Virus record (IMG/VR): IMGVR_UViG_3300020438_000082
Span: 1 to 42,415 of that record
Reading direction: 5' to 3' (one strand)
DNA: 42,415 bases
Source: a virus
This document shows, piece after piece, positions 1 to 10,072 of this stretch; positions within the stretch are counted from its first letter, which is position 1, and each line of letters begins with the position of its first letter. Position numbers and translations under genes: made by a program. The notes beneath the pieces are model-generated. The model did not search any database, was not told where the DNA came from, and was given only the letters and a program-made list of their open reading frames with translations.

Positions 1-3000
1 ACAAATTATGAGCAAATTACTGCAACTGTAACTAGACATTTAGCAACTGCCAATCTAACTGAAGAGCATGGATTGACAAATGGGGATAATGTAGTAGTTA
101 GTGTAAATCCTGGTGTTGCTTCAACATATGTTGTCAAATATAATGATTTTAATAGAAAACTAATTCTTAACGAATTATCATTTACAGAGGTTAATGTTGA
201 TATAGCAAATGATTCAATTAGAATAGACAATCATGGACTTGTAACTGGTCAAAAGGTTGTTTATACTGCTATTTCACCTTCTGGTGGATTGCAAAATAAT
301 AGAATATATTACATCTATGTTCAAGATCATAATATTATTAAATTATGTACAACTCTTTGGGAAACTGAACAATTTAAACCCAATTTTGCTAATATTACTA
401 GTGCTTCTGATGGAAACTTGGGACCAGTAAACCCACCAATTTCTGCGTTTAAAGATTCTACAGTTGTATTTAATGTAGGTGATGCTAGTTTAGCATTTAT
501 AAGAGATTCACAACCATACTCAGCATTTGAACTTGATTTCTATACTGATACTAACTTTACAGAACCTTGGAACAATAGAGTTAGTGATATTGTTAGAAAT
601 GGTCTTGCTGGTATAAATTCTACTGCTACTGTTAGTATAACAATAGACAGACATGCTCCCGATTCACTTTTCTATAACTTATCTCCGTTATATGAAACTG
701 ATCTTCCTCCAGTTAAAGAACAAGTTGCTTTTGATACTGAAGTATTTGATAATAATAAAATAGCAGTTACTGAAAGTGAATTTAGTGGAAGTAGAATAGT
801 TGCTATTGGTGATACTAATAAATTCGACTTTACTGTTGCTCAATTACCTGAATCTACTTCATATAAGAATGGAAATCCAGCATTAAGTTATAAAACATCA
901 TCAAGAAGTGCTAATGGTTCTATTTGCAGTATCAGTATTGTAAATGGTGGGGCAAATTACTACTCATTACCAGGTATTACTTCTGTTGCTTCATTTACTG
1001 GTAAAGATGCAATTGTTAAACCTTTTAGTACTTCAGTTGGATGTATCAAAAATACTAAAATCAATGATATTGGATTTGATTTCCCTTCAGACCCAACATT
1101 AAGACCAACTACAAATTTACCTCAAGTATTAACCTTAGATGCTCTTTCTAGATTAGATTCTGTTGGTATTTCATCTGCAGGTCGTGGATACATTAAAGCA
1201 CCGACTTTACTTGTCTTTGATGGAAGAACTAAGAAGAGAATTGATGGTATTGAGATAAAGTATAAGTTAGGTGATGATCAAGTATCAATAATCAAGAATA
1301 AGGAGAATTTAAATTCTATTATTCCTACAATTTTACCAGTTAATAATACTAATGGAATTGGTATTGCTACGATAGGATTTACTACAGCAACTAAAGAAGT
1401 AGTAATTGGATTTAACACTGGATTCAGTCAAGAATTCCCATTAAGTATTGGTGATAAGTTCTTAGTTGAAAACGTTAGTGTTGGAGTTGGTTCCACTGGA
1501 TTTGGATTCAATTCATCAGAATATGAGTATAAGATGTTTGTTGTTAGTAAGACAACTCCTAATCTTGGTGGTATTGGTTCTATATTCTACAATCTTGATG
1601 GATATTTACCATCTGGTGAACAACCTGGTGAATATGATGTAGTTAATTCTGTTGGTAGAGTAATACCTGAAAGAGATTTCCCAATATTTGATATTTCTTT
1701 AAAAAATAATATTTTTGCTACAAAAGAAACTATAGTATCTAATAGTGCAACTGGTGTTGTGCAATCTTGGAATCCAGTTACTGGTGAATTAAAAGTTATT
1801 TCTAATGATAACTTTATAGTTAATGAGCAAATTATTGGATCATCTTCTGCAGCTAGTGGAATAACTTCTTCTATAAAAACCTTTGATTCTAATATGGTAT
1901 TAGATGTATCATCGAAGGTATCTAGTGGATGGGAAACAAATTCTGGTTTCTTAGATGATAATCAGCAAAGAATACAAGATAGTCTCTATTATCAAAACTT
2001 CTCATATGCACTTAAGTCTAGAATTGCATATGATACTTGGCAAGATGTTGTATCTACCTTAAACCATACTCTAGGATTTAAGAAATACTCTGATTATGAT
2101 TTAGTTTCCGATTCTTCACTTCCTGAAGGTGGTTCTGGTTATTATATCAAAGGTGGTGGTACAGGTGTTGAAAACCATGTACCTGCATCTATGGTAGTTG
2201 GTGTTACTACTTCTTTAACATTCTCTGATGTTGTATCTGAGAATATTGGTGTAGGTAATCTTAATTGTGTTGCTGACTTTGATTTGGTTAGTGAAAATGC
2301 ATTACAGATTGGTAATAACACTCTATCAAACGAAATAAGATTTACAAGTAAGACACTTACTGACTATTTTGAGTCTATTGGTAACAGGGTTCTTTCTATT
2401 GATGATATAAGTCCAACATTCAACAGTAATCCTAGACCTACTCCATTCAGTGTAGTAAGTAACTTTACATTAGCAGATGTAAGAGCTCAGAAGTACATTA
2501 CTTACGTTAGAGATAAGAGATATCTTGGTGAAAGACAGATTATGATTGTTGATATTATCAACGACAACTACAATGCTTATATCAGTCAATATGCAAGAGT
2601 AGAAACTGAATATGATCTTGGAACATTTGATTTCACAGTACAAGGAACTGATGGACAGTTATTATTCTATCCAACAAGAAGTACTGTAAATGATTTTGAT
2701 ATTACATGCTTATCTTACAATATCGATGATAATTTAGCAGGAATTGGTACAACAACTATCGGTAGTACTACTATCAATACTGGTAGTTTTGATATTTCTG
2801 GTGGAACTACTACTATTGCTGAGTTTCATGCTAATTATACTCTGGGTGGAAAGGTTCTTGTAGAAATTACAGGATCGAGTAATGAATATGAAATGGATGA
2901 ACTCAATTTCATAGTTGATGCATTTGGTAAAATTGATATAATAGAATATCCTCAGATAACCACTGATGTTGGGGAAGTTGCTAGTGCTGGTATGGGAACA

Positions 3001-6000
3001 TATCATGCTTATAATGACGGTGTTAAAGTTAAGATTGATTTTATTCCATATCCTGCAACTAATAGATTATTTACAGTAGAACCTTCTGAGGTTAATGATA
3101 CTGATGACACCATTACTATGGTAAATCATAAGTTATCAACTGGATCTGGATTAAAGTATACAGAAGGTGCATTACCGATTGGTGGTCTTACTGACGGTAC
3201 AACTTATTATGTTATCAATGTAAGTGCGGATATTATTCAATTAGCAACAACTGAAGAAAATGCAAAAGAAAATATTGCAATAGATCTTACAACTTCAGGA
3301 ACAGGGCAGCAGTTCTTTAGAGTACTTACAGTAATTAACTGCATCTATAAGGAACTTAATGAAAGTCTTGTTGGTTTTGGAACACAAGTTAATATGAAAC
3401 ATGCTCGTTTAGAGAGCGATGCAGTTCAGATATCTGCATCAGGTATGCCAACTCCACAAGTGATTATGAGGTATCCAACTCAATTGGATGCAACTACTGA
3501 TGGTTTTGATGGTGCATACTTCATAGCATTTGTTGAAACTGGTGCTCAAGGTACTGCTAGTGCCATAAGATACTTCAGTGAACATATGATTATTGATGAT
3601 TATAATGAAGGATTACAAACTGGTGAAGTATACGAAGCAGAATGGGGAGTTCTAAGTCATAATAATGTTGCTGGATTAGGTACATTTGGTTATGAACTTG
3701 TTAAGAATCCAGGCGGAACTTCATTTGTAGAAGTAACATTTACTGCTCCTGCTAATAAAGCATCGAGAGTAACATATTTCATGAATGCCCTTAAGGTTCA
3801 GGATGATTTACAAGATCAAATTACTTTTGATAATGCACTAATTCAATCTGAATCTGGTACTTATGAAGGTACTCATAGTGATATTAAGAGAGCATTTAAT
3901 TTAACACATAACAACTATCCTATTTTTGATAGAGAATTTGATGGAAGTGATACTGAAATTATTAGTATTTTAGATAATACAATTAAGTTACCAAACCATT
4001 ACTTTGTTACTGGTGAAAAACTTACATACGAACCAATAGGATTAGGAAGTAGCACTAATATTGGTATTGTTACTACAACTATTTCAGGTATTGGTCAGAC
4101 TGACAAACTTCCTCGTACAGTTTATGCTGTTAAAGTTGATGAGGAGAAGATTAAACTTGCAGGATCTGCAGAAGATGCATTATTAGGAACACCTGAAATC
4201 CTAGACATTTCTAGTGTTGGTATTGGTACAACAATGAGATTTGTTGCCGATAGACAGAATACAAAGGTTATTGTTGCTCTTGATAATATTATTCAGTCTC
4301 CAGTTGTATCTACAGCACTAACAACTCATCTAGATCAACAATTATTCACTACAGACAACTTAGTACAAGTTGGAAGTATTACTTCTATATTTGGTGGAGA
4401 TTTGATTAAGATTGGTGATGAGATAATGAAGGTTGAAGGAGTTGGTATTGGAACCGCTAATGGAATAAGAGTACGTAGACCTTGGTTAGGTACTAAAGTT
4501 GGATATGCTGCAACTAGTGCATTAGTTACTAAAGTTCAAGGTAATTATAATATTGTTGATAACGTTCTTAACTTTGTAGAAGCACCTTATGGTAATGTAC
4601 CATTCAGTTCTACAACAAATGAACCTGATGAGAGAGATTGGGTAGGTATCGAGACTGGATCAAGTTTCCAAGGAAGATCCTTTATGCGTTCAGGTATTCC
4701 CGATACATCAACAGAAGCTTATAGCAACAACTATATCTTTGATGACATTTCTTCTGAATTTGATGCGATTAACAGCACATTTACATTAAAAACAGAAGGC
4801 GGTAACTTTACTGGTGTTGAACAAGATAATGCAGTTGTTTTAATTAACGACATCTTCCAAGAACCAGGATTAGTTGGTGATTACTTCTTAGAGCAGAGTG
4901 CTGGTATTACATCTGTTACTTTTGTTGGTACTGCAAGAACAATTACTAATGATGTTGGTATTTCTTCTTTCCCAAGAGGTGGTGTAATTGTTTCCGTTGG
5001 ATCTGAAGAAGGTTTAGGATATCAACCATTAGTTGATGCTGGTGGATCCCCTAATGTTTCTATTGCAGGAACAATTGGTTCAGTTAGTGTTGGTAATAGT
5101 GGATCTGGATATAGATCTGGAGTTCAGACAGTTGTTAATGTAGGAGTTAGAACAACACCTAACATTACAAGTAAAGTTGTTGATATTGGTACTGCATCAG
5201 TATCTGGTGGACATGTTACAGGAATCGCTGTTACTAATCCTCAAGTATTCAATGCACCAAGTGAGATTCAGCATGTAGATTATACAAGAACTAATGGTAT
5301 TACTACAATAACCACAATCAATCCTCACGGGTTGTCAGAAACTGAAATGGTTATTCTTTCTGGAATAGCATTCACTTGTGATTATGCTCCTGCTGTTAGC
5401 ATATATGATGCACAATATGACAATGTATCTGGTATAATGACTGTAATGACTTCCACTTCTCATGGAATTGGAAGCGATAAGCAAGTTATATTTACTGGAC
5501 TTGCAATGACATGTGGATTGGATAATGGTGCTACAACACACGTATATCCAAGAGGAAAAGATATTGCATATGATAGACCAATCAATATCCTAGATGATGG
5601 AGCACATTATACAGTAACTAATGCTGTTTATGATCCATATGAAGGTGTGATGACTATCACTATCAACAATCATGGATTTGGTAATGGAAAATTTGTTAAA
5701 CTACTAGAAGATTCAATATCATTTACATGTGATAAGGATAATTATGAAACAGTTCATGCATATCCAAGAAAAGGTGATCATTCAATTGATAGATGGTTGA
5801 AAGTTTATGATGTAACAGTCAATACATTCAAAGTTAATGTTTTAGATTTCACTCAAAGACCTTCATCAAATACTACTATTCATGCATTCCATTCTGCACT
5901 TCAAAATGGATTAGTTTACAATAATGGCAAAATAACAGTTGATGTTGGTGCTGCTGGTCCTTCAGATCAATATACACATACTTGGGCTGGAGGAACATCT

Positions 6001-9000
6001 GCTGATGCGTTATTAACTGGTGGAGATCACACACATAGATTCGTTAGTGCATCAACTGGTGCGGTAGTTACTGGCGGTGATTATAATCATACATTTGCAA
6101 GTGCTGTTGATGGTGGAGTTAGTGTAACAGGAATAGGAACCACAACACCAATTGACGCAACTTATGATGCTGCAAAAGGTGAATTAGTACTTACTATTCC
6201 AAATCATCCTTATACAGTTGATGATACTGCTACAGTTAATGCAAATGCAGTAACATTTACATGTAAGCAGGATGGTAATACAACCAACCACTCATATCCA
6301 AGAGCAACAGATCCAGTAGCAGGAATAGCAACTGCAATTGTAGGAACAAGTCAGAATACTATTACACTTCTTGTAGGTAAATCACCTCTAGTTAAGTATG
6401 ATGTTACTGATGCATCTTACTTAGGATCTACTGGTAAGTTAGTATTGACAATTGGAGATCATGCATTACGTGGATCATCTACATTCAGTGTCAATAATGT
6501 AACTTATGATGGTGTATCTGGTATCATGACCATGACAACTGCATCTGCTCATAACATGTCAGATGGTGATAAGATTAAGATTGCAGATAATGCTATAGTA
6601 TTCACATGCGGTCAAGATGGTAATAATTCAAACCACTCATATCCAAGAGCAGCAGTTCATAAAGGTAATGGTGTTGTAGAACCAGATCCTGCAAGTAATA
6701 AGTGGTTACCAATCAGTAAGGTAACAGCAAATACCTTTACTGTTAGAGTTGTAGATAGAATTCCTTCTACTAACGTAACTCCACATACATTTGTATCAGC
6801 AACTGCTAATGGACTAACCAAAGCAGGTGAATCTATCAGAATTTCAGATGATAGTTTGACATTCACTTGTTCAATGGATGATTATGTAAGTCCTCATACT
6901 TATCCAAGAGGAACTGATCCAATCTATCAGACATCAGTATCAGTTGCTGCAACAACCAACAATACAATTACATTAGATGTTGGTTTAAGTACTTCTGTTA
7001 ATTACAGTGTAACTAATGCAGATTATACTGCTTCTACTGGTATTATGACCATGACTCTTAGTGAACCTCATTCACTAGTTGCTGGTAGAAACATTAAGAT
7101 AGCAAAAGAGTCCTTAACATTCACATGTACTAAGGATGGAAATGCTACACAACATAAGTATCCAAGAAAACCAGATAAGAATTACAATGGTGTAGATGTT
7201 ATCGGTATTGGAACTTTAGTTCAACATAACGTCACTAATGCAACTTACATACCATCTAATGGTAACTTAGTTTTAACAATTGGTGCTAATCATGGATTAA
7301 AAATAGATGATTCGGTCAAGATTAAAACTAATTCATTAGTATTCACTTGTGCGATGGATAGTAATGCTACTAACCATCCTTATCCAAGACTAACTGATCC
7401 TATACATGATAAGTTTGTTAAAATTAGTAGTTCTAATCAATCTGCTGGTACAATTACATTAAATGTTGGAACAACTCCAGAAGTTGCTCATAATGTGAGT
7501 GCTGCAACATATAATCCCGAATCAGGAGAAATGGAACTAACAATTGGTCTCCATACTCTAACTGCAGGTACAAGTATTAGACTTGCTGCTAATTCATTAA
7601 ACTTCTCATGCAATAATGGTGGGGTACAGAATAGAACATATCCTCGTGCATCTGGTGCTAATACTAGTAGTGGTGCTGATTACGTATACAATACTTCGAT
7701 AAAGATTCTATCAGTTACTACAACTACTATTCTAATCAATGTTAATGATCCAGTAAATCCTGGTCCTATTAGTCATAACTATCCACATACATTCATCAGT
7801 GCAACTGCTGGTGCTGTTAAGAGTGGTGGTAACTATAATCACACATATGTTGGTGGAACTGTAGCAAATGCAGTTAGTGTTGGATCAACTGTTATTTCTG
7901 TTAATATCGGAGTTTCTACAGTACCAACATTCTATAGTTCAGGTGGTAAAGTTCAGCAAGCAATTGTTGCTCCTAGAGCAAAGAACCTTTCACCTAGTGG
8001 TGCTGATCCTGCTATTGACGGTAGTGTGGTTGTTAAGGTACTTGATAGTACTACATTTGAAGTTAATAGTGGATTATCAACCAGACATCACAACTATGCA
8101 AGAGGTGGTAAGGTTGATCCATTCTTAGATGTTGTAATCGACCAACCACTTTCGTATTCTAATATTCCATTGGTTTACAGTGGATCTGCTGCTGCAGGTG
8201 TTGGAACATATGCTACTGCTGATATTATTGTCGGACAAGGTTCTAGTATTATTAGCTTCTCTATTAAAAATAGTGGATATCGCTATGGTGTTGGTGAGAA
8301 ATTGACTGTTTCCTCTGGTGGTACTTTAGGTATTCCAACAACATCTAACTTTGAAGAATTCCAACTTACTGTTCAAGATATATTCACTGACGAATTTAAT
8401 GGTTGGTCTATGGGTATGTTACAAACCTTAGACAATGTTGATCATCTATTTGATGCTAATAGAATTAACTTCCCAATAAAAGTTGGTGGTAACCTCATTG
8501 CTATTAAATCTTCAGAAGGATCTAATATCAATGTTGAAGATACACTATTAGTATTTGTCAATGATATATTACAGGTTCCTGGTAAAGGATTTAGATTTGA
8601 CGGTGGTAGTGTAATTACCTTTGGTGAAGCACCTAAGAAAGGTGATACGTCTAAGATCCTATTCTATAAGGGAAGTGGTGATGTTGATGTTGTCTTTAGA
8701 AACATAATTGATACTGTAAAACGTGGAGACACATTAGAAATTGATAACGATGTTGAAAGAGGTCAGCATTGGAGTCTAGAAGAAGACGAAAGGATTGCTA
8801 CTAACATCTTATCAATAGACACTGCTGAAACAGATCCATATACAGGTCCAGGAAACGTTAGTGATTCTAATTTACTACGTCCAGTTACTTGGTGTCGTCA
8901 AACTGCTGATATGATTATTGATGAAACTGAGGTAGGTAAGGCAAGAGAATTGTATGAACCAGTTATTTCACCAACTGCTTACATAACTAAAGCAATTTCT

Positions 9001-10047
9001 GCTGGATCTACTGAAATATATGTTGACAACTTAAGACCATTGTTTGATGGTAAGAATGAGAATAATGTTGATCCATACTTGCTATTCCAGAAGAAAGTTA
9101 CTTTCGTTGATATGGAAACTCAAGTTGGTGCAAGTGCTACAGCAACAGTTTCTGGTGATGGAATAATTTCAATTACAGTTACTGATGGTGGTGTAGGATA
9201 TACTACTGCTCCTACAGTTTCTATTCAAAATCCTATTGGAATTGGATCTACTGCTCTTGCTACTGCAACGGTAAACAACACAGGATCTATTTCTGCTGTT
9301 TCTATTACTTACAATGGTGAAGGATATACTTCTATACCACAGGTTCTTATTTCTCCACCAACATTAACTGAAGAAACAAAACCAATTAACTGGTTCGCAG
9401 GTGATTCTGGAGTAATTGTTGGATTTGGTACTACAACTATTGCTAACAGTGATACTATGTTATTTGACTTCCATATTCCATACGGTTCTGATTTACGTGA
9501 TGCATCCATAGTAGGATCTGCTATTACATTGAGTCAGATACAGCAAGGTGATTTCTTTGTTGTTAAGAACTCTACAGTTGGTGTAGCACATACTCTAATA
9601 AGATCATATGATCTTAATGATACTGTGGTTGCAATAGGAACTGAATTTGTCAATAACATCTACGTTGTAGGTAGTGTTGAGAATAAGACAGTTAATATTC
9701 CTGGTGTTGGAGTAACAATGGTAAGAAGAGTAGGTTCTAGAATTACTGGATTATCTACAATTACCTTTGACTCTACAGGAATCACATTTGATAGTGAGAT
9801 ATATACTATGGACAACTCTGTAGTTGGGTCTGGTAATTCCTATGTTGGTACTATCGAGACTCCTATAGGAATTGGTGATTATAGTTGGGGTAAGTTACAA
9901 ACCAAATCTAAATTACAAAACAGTTACAAATTCTATGGTGGCAATGGTATTGGTGTGGGAGAGACTTCTACATCTGCTACAGGTATTCACACTTCTTCTA
10001 TCGTAAGAAGATTTGAACCTTTGAGATCAATCAATTACATAGTCTAA
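1..10047 (+). CDS. Giant repeat-rich virion structural protein, probably baseplate/fibre; 5' end outside window
   Basis: The frame is open from base 1, so the gene begins upstream and 3348 residues are visible; the TTG at 73 is only an internal codon. It is the first gene before a fibre-like gene, a protease and gp8, where T4 has gp7, so a baseplate-wedge or fibre role is inferred from position and not from clear homology. The visible protein is a chain of beta-rich modules. N-H-G-L-x-T-G units lie near bases 229, 3124 and 3994, and two V-N-D-I-x-Q-x-P-G units near 4840 and 8550. An I-G-D-E-I module lies around 4410, eight FTC...YPR units fill 5410-7647, and G-x-G-Y units lie near 1170, 5095, 8265, 9180 and 9305. 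No signal peptide, membrane segment or enzyme motif was seen. Such giants are typical of pelagic T4-like phages. The reading frame and virion class are secure; the exact role is not. Confidence 0.85.
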   Translation, partial: TNYEQITATVTRHLATANLTEEHGLTNGDNVVVSVNPGVASTYVVKYNDFNRKLILNELSFTEVNVDIANDSIRIDNHGLVTGQKVVYTAISPSGGLQNNRIYYIYVQDHNIIKLCTTLWETEQFKPNFANITSASDGNLGPVNPPISAFKDSTVVFNVGDASLAFIRDSQPYSAFELDFYTDTNFTEPWNNRVSDIVRNGLAGINSTATVSITIDRHAPDSLFYNLSPLYETDLPPVKEQVAFDTEVFDNNKIAVTESEFSGSRIVAIGDTNKFDFTVAQLPESTSYKNGNPALSYKTSSRSANGSICSISIVNGGANYYSLPGITSVASFTGKDAIVKPFSTSVGCIKNTKINDIGFDFPSDPTLRPTTNLPQVLTLDALSRLDSVGISSAGRGYIKAPTLLVFDGRTKKRIDGIEIKYKLGDDQVSIIKNKENLNSIIPTILPVNNTNGIGIATIGFTTATKEVVIGFNTGFSQEFPLSIGDKFLVENVSVGVGSTGFGFNSSEYEYKMFVVSKTTPNLGGIGSIFYNLDGYLPSGEQPGEYDVVNSVGRVIPERDFPIFDISLKNNIFATKETIVSNSATGVVQSWNPVTGELKVISNDNFIVNEQIIGSSSAASGITSSIKTFDSNMVLDVSSKVSSGWETNSGFLDDNQQRIQDSLYYQNFSYALKSRIAYDTWQDVVSTLNHTLGFKKYSDYDLVSDSSLPEGGSGYYIKGGGTGVENHVPASMVVGVTTSLTFSDVVSENIGVGNLNCVADFDLVSENALQIGNNTLSNEIRFTSKTLTDYFESIGNRVLSIDDISPTFNSNPRPTPFSVVSNFTLADVRAQKYITYVRDKRYLGERQIMIVDIINDNYNAYISQYARVETEYDLGTFDFTVQGTDGQLLFYPTRSTVNDFDITCLSYNIDDNLAGIGTTTIGSTTINTGSFDISGGTTTIAEFHANYTLGGKVLVEITGSSNEYEMDELNFIVDAFGKIDIIEYPQITTDVGEVASAGMGTYHAYNDGVKVKIDFIPYPATNRLFTVEPSEVNDTDDTITMVNHKLSTGSGLKYTEGALPIGGLTDGTTYYVINVSADIIQLATTEENAKENIAIDLTTSGTGQQFFRVLTVINCIYKELNESLVGFGTQVNMKHARLESDAVQISASGMPTPQVIMRYPTQLDATTDGFDGAYFIAFVETGAQGTASAIRYFSEHMIIDDYNEGLQTGEVYEAEWGVLSHNNVAGLGTFGYELVKNPGGTSFVEVTFTAPANKASRVTYFMNALKVQDDLQDQITFDNALIQSESGTYEGTHSDIKRAFNLTHNNYPIFDREFDGSDTEIISILDNTIKLPNHYFVTGEKLTYEPIGLGSSTNIGIVTTTISGIGQTDKLPRTVYAVKVDEEKIKLAGSAEDALLGTPEILDISSVGIGTTMRFVADRQNTKVIVALDNIIQSPVVSTALTTHLDQQLFTTDNLVQVGSITSIFGGDLIKIGDEIMKVEGVGIGTANGIRVRRPWLGTKVGYAATSALVTKVQGNYNIVDNVLNFVEAPYGNVPFSSTTNEPDERDWVGIETGSSFQGRSFMRSGIPDTSTEAYSNNYIFDDISSEFDAINSTFTLKTEGGNFTGVEQDNAVVLINDIFQEPGLVGDYFLEQSAGITSVTFVGTARTITNDVGISSFPRGGVIVSVGSEEGLGYQPLVDAGGSPNVSIAGTIGSVSVGNSGSGYRSGVQTVVNVGVRTTPNITSKVVDIGTASVSGGHVTGIAVTNPQVFNAPSEIQHVDYTRTNGITTITTINPHGLSETEMVILSGIAFTCDYAPAVSIYDAQYDNVSGIMTVMTSTSHGIGSDKQVIFTGLAMTCGLDNGATTHVYPRGKDIAYDRPINILDDGAHYTVTNAVYDPYEGVMTITINNHGFGNGKFVKLLEDSISFTCDKDNYETVHAYPRKGDHSIDRWLKVYDVTVNTFKVNVLDFTQRPSSNTTIHAFHSALQNGLVYNNGKITVDVGAAGPSDQYTHTWAGGTSADALLTGGDHTHRFVSASTGAVVTGGDYNHTFASAVDGGVSVTGIGTTTPIDATYDAAKGELVLTIPNHPYTVDDTATVNANAVTFTCKQDGNTTNHSYPRATDPVAGIATAIVGTSQNTITLLVGKSPLVKYDVTDASYLGSTGKLVLTIGDHALRGSSTFSVNNVTYDGVSGIMTMTTASAHNMSDGDKIKIADNAIVFTCGQDGNNSNHSYPRAAVHKGNGVVEPDPASNKWLPISKVTANTFTVRVVDRIPSTNVTPHTFVSATANGLTKAGESIRISDDSLTFTCSMDDYVSPHTYPRGTDPIYQTSVSVAATTNNTITLDVGLSTSVNYSVTNADYTASTGIMTMTLSEPHSLVAGRNIKIAKESLTFTCTKDGNATQHKYPRKPDKNYNGVDVIGIGTLVQHNVTNATYIPSNGNLVLTIGANHGLKIDDSVKIKTNSLVFTCAMDSNATNHPYPRLTDPIHDKFVKISSSNQSAGTITLNVGTTPEVAHNVSAATYNPESGEMELTIGLHTLTAGTSIRLAANSLNFSCNNGGVQNRTYPRASGANTSSGADYVYNTSIKILSVTTTTILINVNDPVNPGPISHNYPHTFISATAGAVKSGGNYNHTYVGGTVANAVSVGSTVISVNIGVSTVPTFYSSGGKVQQAIVAPRAKNLSPSGADPAIDGSVVVKVLDSTTFEVNSGLSTRHHNYARGGKVDPFLDVVIDQPLSYSNIPLVYSGSAAAGVGTYATADIIVGQGSSIISFSIKNSGYRYGVGEKLTVSSGGTLGIPTTSNFEEFQLTVQDIFTDEFNGWSMGMLQTLDNVDHLFDANRINFPIKVGGNLIAIKSSEGSNINVEDTLLVFVNDILQVPGKGFRFDGGSVITFGEAPKKGDTSKILFYKGSGDVDVVFRNIIDTVKRGDTLEIDNDVERGQHWSLEEDERIATNILSIDTAETDPYTGPGNVSDSNLLRPVTWCRQTADMIIDETEVGKARELYEPVISPTAYITKAISAGSTEIYVDNLRPLFDGKNENNVDPYLLFQKKVTFVDMETQVGASATATVSGDGIISITVTDGGVGYTTAPTVSIQNPIGIGSTALATATVNNTGSISAVSITYNGEGYTSIPQVLISPPTLTEETKPINWFAGDSGVIVGFGTTTIANSDTMLFDFHIPYGSDLRDASIVGSAITLSQIQQGDFFVVKNSTVGVAHTLIRSYDLNDTVVAIGTEFVNNIYVVGSVENKTVNIPGVGVTMVRRVGSRITGLSTITFDSTGITFDSEIYTMDNSVVGSGNSYVGTIETPIGIGDYSWGKLQTKSKLQNSYKFYGGNGIGVGETSTSATGIHTSSIVRRFEPLRSINYIV
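5410..7647 (+). repeat. Tandem FTC...YPR protein repeats (about eight copies)
   Basis: In the giant structural protein, a unit of roughly 60-110 residues recurs. It begins like A-x-Y-x-x-x-x-G-x-M-x-x-T-I-x-x-H, continues through a D-x-I/V-K-I stretch to F-T-C-x-x-D-x-N-x-x-x-H-x-Y-P-R, and ends with a beta-rich T-I-T-L-x-V linker. The eight YPR ends carry H-V, H-A, H-S, H-S, H-T, H-K, H-P and R-T before YPR. The copies diverge at DNA level, so the array is old or under selection and not a recent slippage product. A partial ninth unit with FTC but no YPR precedes the array. Each copy keeps one Cys and most keep one His. Confidence 0.8.
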
Positions 10048-10050
10048 ATA
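10044..10050 (+). promoter_or_regulatory. Late promoter word CTAAATA
   Basis: CTAAATA spans the TAA stop of the giant gene and lies 22 bases before the next start codon. It resembles the T4 late promoter TATAAATA, which is read by the phage sigma factor gp55. Confidence 0.6.
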
Positions 10051-10072
10051 CTTTATAAACTAGGGAATAAGG

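Noticed and set aside
73-75. TTG as start of the giant structural gene
   Set aside because: The frame is open to base 1 without a stop, and the preceding residues look like the same protein, so the start lies upstream of the window.
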